From Actinophytocola algeriensis (GTDB lineage: Bacteria > Actinomycetota > Actinomycetes > Mycobacteriales > Pseudonocardiaceae), in the NCBI RefSeq assembly GCF_014203735.1, contig NZ_JACHJQ010000005.1, positions 656,869-720,868 on the forward strand: 64,000 bases of DNA. Reading direction: 5' to 3'. Under the pieces are notes generated by a model. That model made no database searches. It was not told the DNA's origin and saw nothing but the letters and a program-made list of their open reading frames with translations. Position numbers and translations under genes: made by a program. Below, piece after piece: positions 1-7,056 of the stretch (within the stretch, counting starts at the first letter, position 1; every line of letters starts with the position of its first letter).

Positions 1-128
1 CCAAGGGTGCTGAGCGGAGCTTGCGGAGCGAGCCAAGGGTGCTGAGCGGAGCTTGCGGAGCGAGCCAAGGGTGCTGAGCGGAGCTTGCGGAGCGAGCCAA
101 GGGTGCTGAGCGGAGCTTGCGGAGCGAG
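1..128. repeat. 32-bp tandem repeat, four perfect copies
   Basis: Four identical 32-bp units start at 1, 33, 65 and 97. The array stops at 128 and probably continues beyond the left edge. Each unit ends in a 21-bp core made of GAGCGGAGC, then TT, then GCGGAGCGAG. Closely related cores occur elsewhere in the window near 34698 and 36869, so the array looks like a local expansion of a dispersed intergenic repeat. It lies directly upstream of idi. Confidence 0.95.
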
Positions 129-159
129 CCGTGGCTGCCGTGCGGCTATCCTCGGTGAA

Positions 160-747
160 GTGACAGAACAGGTCGTCCTGCTCGACGAGCAGGGGCACGG
201 GATCGGGGTCGCCGACAAGGCGACGGTGCACCACCTCGACACGCCCCTGCACCTCGCCTTCTCGTGCTATGTGTTCAACTCGCGCGGTGAGCTGCTGGTG
301 ACGCGGCGGGCGCGGGGGAAGAAGACGTGGCCGGGCGTGGTGACCAACAGCTGCTGCGGTCACCCCGGGCCGTCCGAGCCGTTCGTGGCCGCCGTCCAGC
401 GCAGGCTCGCCGACGAGCTGGGCCTGCCCGCGGCGCCGAGTGTCGACCTGCTGTTGCCGAAGTTCCGGTACCGCGCGGTGATGGACAACGGCACCGTCGA
501 GAACGAGCTGTGCCCGGTGTTCCGCGCGGTCACCGACACGGCGCCGGACCTGTCGCCGGACGAGGTGGACGAGTACGGCTGGATGTCCTGGCCGCTGTTC
601 GTCAGCCTCGTGACCGGCGGCGAGCTGACCGTGTCGCCGTGGTGCCGGGAGCAGGTCGATCAGCTGGTGGCGCTGGGTTCGGACCCCTTGACCTGGCCGG
701 TCGCGGACGAGGCCGGACTGCCTGCGGCGGCCAGGGTCGTCGCGTAG
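160..747 (+). CDS. idi: Isopentenyl-diphosphate delta-isomerase, type 1
   Basis: This Nudix-fold enzyme interconverts isopentenyl and dimethylallyl diphosphate for isoprenoid synthesis in the cytosol. From the GTG at 160 the product has 195 residues, normal for the family. The catalytic Cys lies in NSCCGHP (Cys66), and the metal/catalytic glutamates lie in ENELCP (Glu114 and Glu116). I chose the GTG at 160 because family homology begins there. A TATCCT box at 147-152 would make the transcript leaderless. Longer versions would read into the 32-bp repeats. Its 3' end overlaps the convergent pnuC-like gene by 88 bp. Confidence 0.93.
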   Translation: MTEQVVLLDEQGHGIGVADKATVHHLDTPLHLAFSCYVFNSRGELLVTRRARGKKTWPGVVTNSCCGHPGPSEPFVAAVQRRLADELGLPAAPSVDLLLPKFRYRAVMDNGTVENELCPVFRAVTDTAPDLSPDEVDEYGWMSWPLFVSLVTGGELTVSPWCREQVDQLVALGSDPLTWPVADEAGLPAAARVVA

Positions 748-1292
748 TCGGCGCGCCAGTTGCGCAGGCCGAGCACGCACAGTGCGAGGAAGCCGACGTA
801 CAGGACCGCGGTAAGCCACAGGTCCTTGTAGGCGTAGAGCGGCACGTAGATGACGTCCGCCGTGATCCACAGCCACCACGACTCGAGCTTCTTGCGTGCC
901 TGCCCCCACGTGGCGAGCAGGGACAGCACGGTCGTGATCGCGTCCGGCAGCGGCACGGTCGAGTCGGTCACCGTGTCGAGCAGGACGGTCAGCCCGGCCG
1001 TGCCGAGCACCCCGAGGCCGCCGAGCACGAGCCACTGGCTCCGGGTCGTGCGGGTGACGGTCAGCGCCGTGTGCTGGACGCCGCCGCGTAGCCAGGCCCA
1101 CCAGCCGTACAGCGCGAGCCCCATGTAGACGATCTGCAGGCCGGCGTCCGCGTAGATCCCGGCCGTCCAGAACAGGATCAGGAACATGACGTTGTTCGCG
1201 ATCCCGATGGGCCAGTTCCAGATGTTCTGCCTGGCGACGAGCCACACGCACAACGCGCCCGACACGAACCCGAGGATCTCGACGATGTCCAC
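660..1292 (-). CDS. pnuC: PnuC-family nicotinamide riboside transporter
   Basis: The predicted 210-residue protein has about six or seven hydrophobic segments and the family signature NWPIGIANN near residue 27, plus the tryptophan-rich YGWWAW segment. PnuC proteins carry nicotinamide riboside or related vitamin precursors by facilitated diffusion, and a kinase then traps the substrate. No NadR-like kinase is next to it. The GTG start is preceded by an AAAGGGG ribosome site on the minus strand. The last roughly 29 codons overlap idi in the opposite direction and read as a polar tail. Substrate specificity cannot be told from sequence alone. Confidence 0.85.
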   Translation of the reverse strand: MDIVEILGFVSGALCVWLVARQNIWNWPIGIANNVMFLILFWTAGIYADAGLQIVYMGLALYGWWAWLRGGVQHTALTVTRTTRSQWLVLGGLGVLGTAGLTVLLDTVTDSTVPLPDAITTVLSLLATWGQARKKLESWWLWITADVIYVPLYAYKDLWLTAVLYVGFLALCVLGLRNWRADYATTLAAAGSPASSATGQVKGSEPSATS

Positions 1293-1308
1293 CCATGCCC
1301 CTTTAGTG

Positions 1309-1336
1309 TTGACTTATATAAGTGGGACTCGATACG
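1309..1336 (+). promoter_or_regulatory. Promoter with 12-bp palindromic operator
   Basis: TTGACT (1309-1314) and GATACG (1331-1336) form a plausible promoter with a 16-bp spacer for the SRPBCC gene. The perfect palindrome ACTTATATAAGT (1312-1323) sits over the -35/spacer region and is strikingly AT-rich for this genome. It resembles ArsR/SmtB-type operators. No ArsR gene is adjacent, so the regulator would act in trans. Confidence 0.5.
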
Positions 1337-1374
1337 GTGCTGTCCCCGACCAATGACACCAGAGGAGACCCCCG

Positions 1375-2028
1375 ATGATCGATGTCGGTGAGCAGATCAA
1401 CGCGGTGAGCCGCCACATCGGCAGCCGCGTGTTCGGCCAGGGGGAGGCACGCGTCGCGACGATCAGCCAGACCTACGACACGGACGTCGACGACGTGTGG
1501 GACGCGTGCACCAACCCAGAGCGGCTCCCGAGGTGGTTCCTGCCGGTCACCGGCGACCTGAAGGTGGGCGGGCACTACCAGCTCGAAGGGAACGCGGGTG
1601 GCACCGTCGAGCGCTGCGACCCGCCCAAGAGCTTCTTCGCGACGTGGGAGTTCAACGGGATGGTCAGCTGGATCGAGGTCCGGGTCGCGCCGGAGTCCGA
1701 CGGCAGGACCCGCCTTGAGCTGGAGCACACCGCCCACGTCGACGACGACCTGTGGGCGCAGTACGGCCCCGGCGCGACCGGCATCGGCTGGGACCTGGCC
1801 CTCTGGGGCCTGGTGAACCACCTGGCGCCCGGCGCCCCGGCCGTGACCCCGGAGAACGCCGAGGCGTGGACCCTGTCGCCCGAGGGCATCGCGTTCGTGA
1901 CGGCCGCGGCTGATCGCTGGCGGGCCGCCCACGTCGAGTCGGGCACCGACGAGGCGGCCGCGGAGGCCGCGGCGGCACGCGTGATGGCCTTCTACACGAC
2001 CCCGCCCGAGCCTCCGGCCGGCGACTGA
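1375..2028 (+). CDS. SRPBCC (AHSA1-like) family protein
   Basis: The 217-residue protein carries an AHSA1/START-like SRPBCC domain at about residues 25-140. It has the usual opening (T-Y-D-T-D-V-D-D-V-W), the P-x-x-L-P-x-W-F segment, and a G-G-x-Y beta-strand region. Such domains form a helix-grip cavity that binds hydrophobic ligands. Relatives are often paired with ArsR regulators and are involved in detoxification, but the substrate is unknown. AGGAG lies 8 bp before the ATG. It is expressed divergently from the pnuC-like gene and is followed by a strong hairpin terminator. Confidence 0.85.
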   Translation: MIDVGEQINAVSRHIGSRVFGQGEARVATISQTYDTDVDDVWDACTNPERLPRWFLPVTGDLKVGGHYQLEGNAGGTVERCDPPKSFFATWEFNGMVSWIEVRVAPESDGRTRLELEHTAHVDDDLWAQYGPGATGIGWDLALWGLVNHLAPGAPAVTPENAEAWTLSPEGIAFVTAAADRWRAAHVESGTDEAAAEAAAARVMAFYTTPPEPPAGD

Positions 2029-2047
2029 CCGGGGACTGAAGGTGGCC

Positions 2048-2079
2048 GGCTGCCCGCTCGCGTGGTCCGGCGGGCAGCC
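2048..2079 (+). terminator. Rho-independent-type hairpin after the SRPBCC gene
   Basis: A perfect 10-bp stem (2048-2057 with 2070-2079) closes a 12-nt loop 20 bp after the stop codon. There is no U-tract, as is usual in actinobacteria. Confidence 0.65.
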
Positions 2080-2099
2080 GCCTCGTAGGCTCGGCTGCC

Positions 2100-3065
2100 A
2101 TGGACTCGCTTGCCACGGACAACGAGGTGCTCGTGATCGGCGCGGGGGTCAGCGGCCTGACCACCGCCATCTGTCTCGCCGACGCGGGCTGGTCCGTCCG
2201 CGTACTGGCGCGTGACCTCCCGCACGACACCACGTCCGAGGTCGCGGGCGCGCTGTGGGGGCCGTCGTTCCAGGAGCCCATGGCCAAGACCATGGCGTGG
2301 ACCGACCGGTCCCTCGCCGACTTCACCGCGCTCGCCGAGGACCCCGGGTCCGGAGTGCGCATGGCGCAGACCCTCACCGTCAGCACCATGCCCGCCGGTG
2401 ACCCGCCGCCGCAGGCACGCGCCATCCCCGAGCTTCGCGCGTGCGAGCCGGCCGAGCTCCCGCCGGGCTTCGCCAGTGGCTTCCGCGCGGTCATGCCGCT
2501 CGCCGACATGCCCCGCTACCTCGACCACCTGACCGCACGCCTGGCGGCGGCGGGAGTGGTGGTCGAGCAGGGGACCGTGACCTCGCTGGACGAGGCCGTC
2601 CGCGAGGCGCCGCTGGTCGTCAACTGCGCCGGTCTCGGCGCTACGGATTTCGGCGACGACAGCGTTCGCCCGGTGTTCGGGCAGCACGTGGTCGTCACGA
2701 ACCCAGGTCTGGACCTCCTGTTCATGGAACTGTCGATGGCCGACGAGTGGACGAGCTACTTCCCGCACGGCGACCGCGTCGTCTGCGGTGGCGTGCGCAT
2801 CCCCGGCCGCTGGGACCGCACACCGGAACCCGGGATCACCGACCGGATCCTGGCGCGGGTCCGCGCGCTGGCGCCACGCCTACGGGACGCGGAGGTGATC
2901 GAGGTCGTCACCGGCCTGCGCCCCGACCGGCCGTCGGTGCGCGTGGAGACCGAACAGCTCGGTACCGGGTGGTGCGTCCACAACTACGGGCACGGCGGTA
3001 ACGGCGTCAGCCTCTCGTGGGGCTGCGCCCGCGAGGTCACCGAGCTGGCCGGCCGGCTGCGCTAG
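2100..3065 (+). CDS. D-amino-acid oxidase-like FAD-dependent oxidoreductase
   Basis: The 321-residue protein matches the DAAO family in length and layout. An N-terminal Rossmann FAD motif GAGVSG lies at 14-19. The substrate-domain arginine motif GLRPDRP lies near residue 275. The C-terminal FAD signature HNYGHGGNG lies at 294-302. These enzymes oxidise D-amino acids to keto acids, ammonia and hydrogen peroxide. A TAGGCT box at 2086-2091 places transcription start at about the ATG, suggesting a leaderless message. The stop overlaps that of the convergent MmcQ/YjbR gene by 4 bp. The actual substrate (D-Asp, D-Ala or other) is not determinable here. Confidence 0.88.
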   Translation: MDSLATDNEVLVIGAGVSGLTTAICLADAGWSVRVLARDLPHDTTSEVAGALWGPSFQEPMAKTMAWTDRSLADFTALAEDPGSGVRMAQTLTVSTMPAGDPPPQARAIPELRACEPAELPPGFASGFRAVMPLADMPRYLDHLTARLAAAGVVVEQGTVTSLDEAVREAPLVVNCAGLGATDFGDDSVRPVFGQHVVVTNPGLDLLFMELSMADEWTSYFPHGDRVVCGGVRIPGRWDRTPEPGITDRILARVRALAPRLRDAEVIEVVTGLRPDRPSVRVETEQLGTGWCVHNYGHGGNGVSLSWGCAREVTELAGRLR

Positions 3066-3424
3066 CCGTCCAGCCGCGCGGTGAGCCTGCGCGGCGCCTG
3101 TAATCGGTACGCGTCGGTGAGCAGCTCCCGCACCTCGGCCCAGTCGGGCTCGCCCACGTCCAGCCGAAGCGCCGCCCAGCCGCGGGCGCCGAGGTACGCG
3201 GGCACGTAGAAGCGCTCCGGGTCCGACGTCACCAGCGCGCCCTGCTCACCGGGTGCCGCCTTGAACGCCACCCCGATGACCCCGTCGCCGTGGTGGTCGT
3301 CGAGGAAGTAGCCGAACGTCTTCTTGCGCACGGCCAGCGTCAGGTGCCGGTCGCCGGTGCACGTCGCCTCCGGCAGCTCTGCGACGATCGCGGCGACCCG
3401 CTCGCGGAGCAGGTTCTCGGACAT
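3062..3424 (-). CDS. MmcQ/YjbR family protein
   Basis: This small 120-residue protein has the CyaY-like fold of the MmcQ/YjbR family. Recognisable features are the R-K-K-x-F-G-Y-F core and the terminal GARGWAALRLD segment that pairs with a D-W-A-E-V-R-E-L-L-x-D-A-Y helix. Family members have been described as DNA-binding, but no clear cellular role is established. The gene is monocistronic, convergent with the oxidase and divergent from the MFS relic. Confidence 0.85.
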   Translation of the reverse strand: MSENLLRERVAAIVAELPEATCTGDRHLTLAVRKKTFGYFLDDHHGDGVIGVAFKAAPGEQGALVTSDPERFYVPAYLGARGWAALRLDVGEPDWAEVRELLTDAYRLQAPRRLTARLDG

Positions 3425-3511
3425 GGGAGGACGCTAGCGCGCACCACCGACAGTTCCGGGCGCGGCGAGAGTTCGCCTGTCACCGAACGGTTCCGGCGCG
3501 ACACTCGGAGC

Positions 3512-3981
3512 ATGGTCCGCTCGCCGCTACTGGTCGTCATGTGCGCCGGGTACTTCCTGGTCCTGCTCGACGTCACCGTCGTCAACGTGGCGCTCCCGGA
3601 CATCGGCGGCGCGCTCGCGTCCGGTCCGGCCGGCCTCCAGTGGGTGGTCGACGGCTACGCGATCGCCATCGCCGGGTTGCTCCTCGTCGGCGGCACCGTC
3701 GGCGACGTCCACGGCCACCGATGGTCGCCGGTCTCCTCCTCGCGGCCGCCGGGTTCGCGCTGCTGACCGGGCTGCGGGCGGACTCGTCCTACCAGGTGCT
3801 CCTGCCCGCGCTGCTGCTCTGGGGCCTCGGGCTCGCTGCCCTCACCCCGGCGTTCGGAGCGGTCGCGGGCACTGCGTCGAACGCGCGGGCGTTCGTGTCC
3901 GGGCTGCACCTGACCGGCCTCGTCGCAGCCGCGTTGTTCCTGGTAGCGGCGTTGTCCACACTGCTCATGCGTTCGAATTGA
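3512..3981 (+). pseudogene. Decayed MFS (DHA2/EmrB-type) drug exporter
   Basis: From the ATG at 3512 the sequence encodes the first transmembrane helices of a 14-TM major facilitator. It includes LLDVTVVNVALPDI, LQWVVDGYAI and a degenerate motif A (GGTVGDVHGHR). At about 3720 the homology continues only after a frame change (GLLLAAAGFALLTGL onward) and jumps to late helices, ending with a final hydrophobic helix at 3981. Only about 155 residues of an expected 450-500 remain. At least one frameshift and large internal deletions are therefore needed to explain it. It is non-functional as a transporter. Confidence 0.85.
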
Positions 3982-4013
3982 CACGAGTTCGAACGTGTGT
4001 TCGACTATGCCCC
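3978..4013 (+). promoter_or_regulatory. LexA-controlled (SOS) promoter of the radical SAM gene
   Basis: A perfect TTGACA -35 box lies at 3978-3983, and a GACTAT-like -10 lies near 4003-4008. Between and over them sits TCGAACGTGTGTTCGA (3989-4004), which matches the mycobacterial/actinobacterial SOS box TCGAAC-N4-GTTCGA exactly. LexA bound here would block RNA polymerase. The -10 position predicts transcription starting at or next to the GTG at 4014, so the mRNA would be leaderless. Confidence 0.8.
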
Positions 4014-5966
4014 GTGCGATGGGAAAGCCAGCGCGTCGATCATGACGGCAACGACGGCCCCGGTGGCAACGGCGGCCAGCAGACACTGCCCGGTCTCCCC
4101 GGGCTGGTGCGCAGCGTGCGCACCCCGGAGTTCGCGAACGTCGTCTTCCACGAGGTGCGGGCCAAGTCCGTGCTGAACAAGGTGCCCGGCCAGTCGCGGA
4201 TGCCGTTCGGGTGGACGGTCAACCCGTACCGCGGGTGCAGTCATGCCTGCCGGTACTGCCTCGCGGGGGACACCCCGATCCTGATGGCCGACGGCCGCAC
4301 CAGACCGTTGTCCGGGCTGCGCGCGGGCGACCGGATCTACGGCACGGAGCGGGTCGGCAACCGGCGCAGATATGTCGCGACCCAGGTGCTCGCGCACTGG
4401 ACCACGCACAAGCCCGCGTTCCGGGTCACGCTGCGCGACGGCACACAGCTCATCGCCAGCGGCGATCACCGCTTCCTCACCGACCGCGGCTGGCGGCACG
4501 TCGCGGAGGGCGCGTGCGAGGACGAGCGGCGGATCCTCGTGCCGGGCGACCGGCTGGTCGGCACCGGCCACTTCGCGACCCCGCCCAAAGGCGGCGAGGA
4601 CTACCAGTGCGGCTACCTGGCCGGCATCGCGGCGGGGCACGGCGAGCCGGTCGACCCGAGGGTGCTCGAACGGGCCAGGGAGTTCCTGACCGGGGAGGAG
4701 TCGATCAGCCTGCCGATCCAGCGTCCCGATGTGCCGAGCGAGGAGTGGCACAAGGGTTTCCTGGCCGGCGTGTTCGACGTGGACGGGGACTACTCCAGGG
4801 GGCGCCTGCGGGTCGGTCGCACTGGCCGCGCCGTGCTGCCGGAGGTCGTCGCGGCGTTGCGGCGCTTCGACTTCGCCTTCGTCGTGGAGGAGGCGGGGCA
4901 CCGCAGCGGCGTGTGCCGCTTCCGGCTGACCGGCGGGCTGGGGGAGCACCTGCGCTTCCTGCACTCGGTGGACCCCGCGCACACCGGCACCAACGAGCTG
5001 AACGGTGTCGTCCTGCGCTCTGCGGCGCAGCTCGCGGTGGCGACGATCGAGCCACTCGGCCTGGAACTGACGCTGTACGACATCACCACGGGCACCGGCG
5101 ACTTCATCGCCAACGGCGTCGTCAGCCACAACTGCTTCGCCCGCCGCACACACGAGTACCTCGACCTCGACGCCGGCGAGGACTTCGACTCGCAGATCGT
5201 GGTCAAGGTCAACGCACCCGAGGTGCTGGCCACCCAACTGCGCTCGCCGCGCTGGACCCGCGAACCCGTCGCGATGGGCACCAACACCGACCCCTACCAA
5301 CGCGCCGAGGGCCGGTACCAGCTGATGCCGGGGATCATCCGAGCCCTCGCCGGCAGCGGCACCCCGTTCAGCATCCTCACGAAGGGCACGGTCCTGTCCC
5401 GCGACCTGCCACTCCTGTCCGAGGTGAGCAAGGACGTCGAGGTGGGTGTTGGCGTGTCGATCGCCTTGGTGGACCGGGAACTGCAACGCAAGCTGGAACC
5501 GGGCACGGCAAGTCCCCAGGCGAGACTGGAGCTGGTCCGCAAGATCGTGGAGGCCGGCCTGCCCTGCGGTGTGTTCGTGGCCCCGGTGTTACCTGGTCTA
5601 ACCGACTCGGTAGAGCAGTTGGACGCACTGCTGTCGTCGATCGCCGACACCGGGGCGACCGGCGTGACAGTGCTGCCACTCCATTTACGCCCGGGCGCGA
5701 GAGAGTGGTTCGCCGCGTGGCTGGCACGCGAACACCCACGGCTCGTGCCGGAGTACCGCCGCATCTACGCCAAAGGCAGCAACGCGGACGTGCGCTACCG
5801 CCGCTGGCTGGGCACCAGGGTCGGCCCGCTGTTACGCAGGCACGGCCTGGGTCCGAAAGCGACGCGGCCTGTGGACACGGCTGAACCTGGCTGGCCGGAC
5901 GGCAGCCTGACCGACCCGGCGAAGGCCGCGGAACCGGTGCGGCAGGAACAGCTGTCGCTGCTGTGA
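4014..5966 (+). CDS. Intein-containing Rv2578c-family radical SAM protein
   Basis: The 650-residue precursor is a radical SAM protein related to SplB-like DNA repair photolyases, split by a 292-residue intein. Residues 1-81 and 374-650 are the host protein (358 residues after splicing, close to mycobacterial Rv2578c). The Fe-S motif is C75-x3-C79-x2-C. Its third cysteine is supplied by residue 374 after splicing, while in the precursor the intein's own Cys82 occupies that place. I chose GTG 4014 because the N-terminus MRWESQ resembles Rv2578c and because upstream codons lie inside the promoter. LexA control fits a DNA damage role, but the lesion or substrate is unknown. Confidence 0.9.
   Translation: MRWESQRVDHDGNDGPGGNGGQQTLPGLPGLVRSVRTPEFANVVFHEVRAKSVLNKVPGQSRMPFGWTVNPYRGCSHACRYCLAGDTPILMADGRTRPLSGLRAGDRIYGTERVGNRRRYVATQVLAHWTTHKPAFRVTLRDGTQLIASGDHRFLTDRGWRHVAEGACEDERRILVPGDRLVGTGHFATPPKGGEDYQCGYLAGIAAGHGEPVDPRVLERAREFLTGEESISLPIQRPDVPSEEWHKGFLAGVFDVDGDYSRGRLRVGRTGRAVLPEVVAALRRFDFAFVVEEAGHRSGVCRFRLTGGLGEHLRFLHSVDPAHTGTNELNGVVLRSAAQLAVATIEPLGLELTLYDITTGTGDFIANGVVSHNCFARRTHEYLDLDAGEDFDSQIVVKVNAPEVLATQLRSPRWTREPVAMGTNTDPYQRAEGRYQLMPGIIRALAGSGTPFSILTKGTVLSRDLPLLSEVSKDVEVGVGVSIALVDRELQRKLEPGTASPQARLELVRKIVEAGLPCGVFVAPVLPGLTDSVEQLDALLSSIADTGATGVTVLPLHLRPGAREWFAAWLAREHPRLVPEYRRIYAKGSNADVRYRRWLGTRVGPLLRRHGLGPKATRPVDTAEPGWPDGSLTDPAKAAEPVRQEQLSLL
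4257..5132 (+). mobile_element. Intein with degenerate LAGLIDADG homing endonuclease
   Basis: The intein covers residues 82-373. It begins with the nucleophile Cys82 (CLAGDTPILMADG, block A). Block B is SGDH at 149-152, block F is LYDITTGTGDFIANG, and it ends in His372-Asn373 followed by Cys374. All residues needed for protein splicing are present. The endonuclease core keeps the second dodecapeptide LAGVFDVDG (250-258). The first reads LAGIAAGHG (202-210), with His where the metal-binding Asp should be. Homing activity is therefore probably lost while splicing is retained. The insertion lies exactly before the third cluster cysteine. Confidence 0.9.
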
Positions 5967-5982
5967 TGACGTGAGGGCACGT

Positions 5983-6006
5983 GCGAGGACAGGCGCCTGT
6001 CCTCGC
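5983..6006. terminator. Bidirectional terminator, perfect 24-bp palindrome
   Basis: A 24-bp perfect palindrome (GCGAGGACAGGC and its complement) lies 16 bp after the radical SAM stop codon, between convergent genes. It would act as a hairpin terminator on both strands. Confidence 0.6.
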
Positions 6007-6066
6007 GTACCTCGCGATCAGCATCCCGTCCGGCATCGACCGCGGTGATCGACGTGTGTCGTCACC

Positions 6067-7056
6067 TCACGCGACGACGAAGCTGAGGCGATGCAGCAAC
6101 TGTTCCTCCGCGACCGGAGTCAGGCGGTAGCCATCGGCCACCGCGACGATCGCGCCGGACGTGACCTCGTCGTCCCACCAGTCGCGGATGAATCCCTCCG
6201 CGAACCCGTCCGTGCTGAATCCATACGGTTCGGCGACGAGCGAGAACACGATCATCAGCTCGTAACAGGGCAGGTCGTACGAAGGCCTGTCCCTGTCGTA
6301 GCGCAGGAAGTCCTCGAAGGACGACGCCGTCGTCAGGTGGGAGTACAGCCAGAAGAGAAGCCGGTACATGAGCAGTGAGGACTCGTCGGCGTGCAGTGAG
6401 AAATAGCCCTTCTCGTCGACGATCCGGCGCCCCAGCGCCCGCAGCGCCCGCTCCCCGTCCGGTAGCCGGGACGCCGCCAGGGCACGCGACACGATCGGCG
6501 ACAAGGAACCGCGCTCGACCGTGGTCAGGGCCTCCAAGCGGTCCTCCTCGGCGGTGTCGAACTCGTCCTCGGGAACCAGGCCGTCGACGAACGTCGCGAA
6601 GTCCGGTGCGACCGCCGTGACGCGATAGTCGGCTTCCTGGTCGACGTGCACGACCCGGGGCTCGCCGCGGCGGCCGCAGGCGCGGTAGTCGAGCATGATC
6701 AGCTCGTGGCCCGCGGACGGGGTGTCCGCGATGCCGACACCGATCGGCGGATATCCCCACTCACGCAGCATGAACGTCGATCCCAGTGGCCCGCACAGCG
6801 AGTAGTCCGCGGTCCGGCCGATCGCGTAAAGGCCGGTGATCATGAGATAGGCGTCGTCGGGAAGCGGGTGGCAGCACCGCCGCACCATGCCGCCGTTGTG
6901 GCCGCGCGCGAGGTCGACGTAAGCCGCGGGCAGCCGGTACCCGCCCAGCTCCTCCTCGATCGAGGCGATCAGCTCATCGCTCGGTGGCGGCTCGATGTAG
7001 TGCGCCAGCGAGTACGGGTGGTCGTCCCAGAAATCCGTGAGCTCGGGATCGGTCAG
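6067..7056 (-). CDS. SUKH (SMI1/KNR4) family protein, probable CTG start
   Basis: The C-terminal 273 residues include a SUKH core with GGYRLPAAYVDLARGHNGG just upstream of the first ATG. The WxxD-like opening (FWDDHPYSLAHY) also lies upstream, so the ATG at 6888 would truncate the domain. Reading back, the only candidate start is CTG at 7054-7056. It overlaps the stop of the upstream XRE gene (CTGA) and is preceded by GAGGGAG. This gives 329 residues. SUKH proteins are often immunity proteins against secreted toxins or regulatory scaffolds. No toxin gene is present here. The function is a family-based guess. Confidence 0.75.
   Translation of the reverse strand: MTDPELTDFWDDHPYSLAHYIEPPPSDELIASIEEELGGYRLPAAYVDLARGHNGGMVRRCCHPLPDDAYLMITGLYAIGRTADYSLCGPLGSTFMLREWGYPPIGVGIADTPSAGHELIMLDYRACGRRGEPRVVHVDQEADYRVTAVAPDFATFVDGLVPEDEFDTAEEDRLEALTTVERGSLSPIVSRALAASRLPDGERALRALGRRIVDEKGYFSLHADESSLLMYRLLFWLYSHLTTASSFEDFLRYDRDRPSYDLPCYELMIVFSLVAEPYGFSTDGFAEGFIRDWWDDEVTSGAIVAVADGYRLTPVAEEQLLHRLSFVVA

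Noticed and set aside
1-128. CRISPR-like array at the left edge
   Set aside because: The copies are contiguous with no spacers, so this is a simple tandem repeat.
3952-3960. TTGTCCACA, a DnaA-box sequence (also at 30245-30253)
   Set aside because: These are single, far-apart copies with no dnaA or dnaN gene. One lies inside an MFS relic. There is no cluster, so not an origin.
3978-4013. Longer start (TTG 3978) for the radical SAM gene
   Set aside because: It would translate through the -35 and LexA box. GTG 4014 gives the N-terminus MRWESQ that resembles Rv2578c and fits a leaderless promoter.
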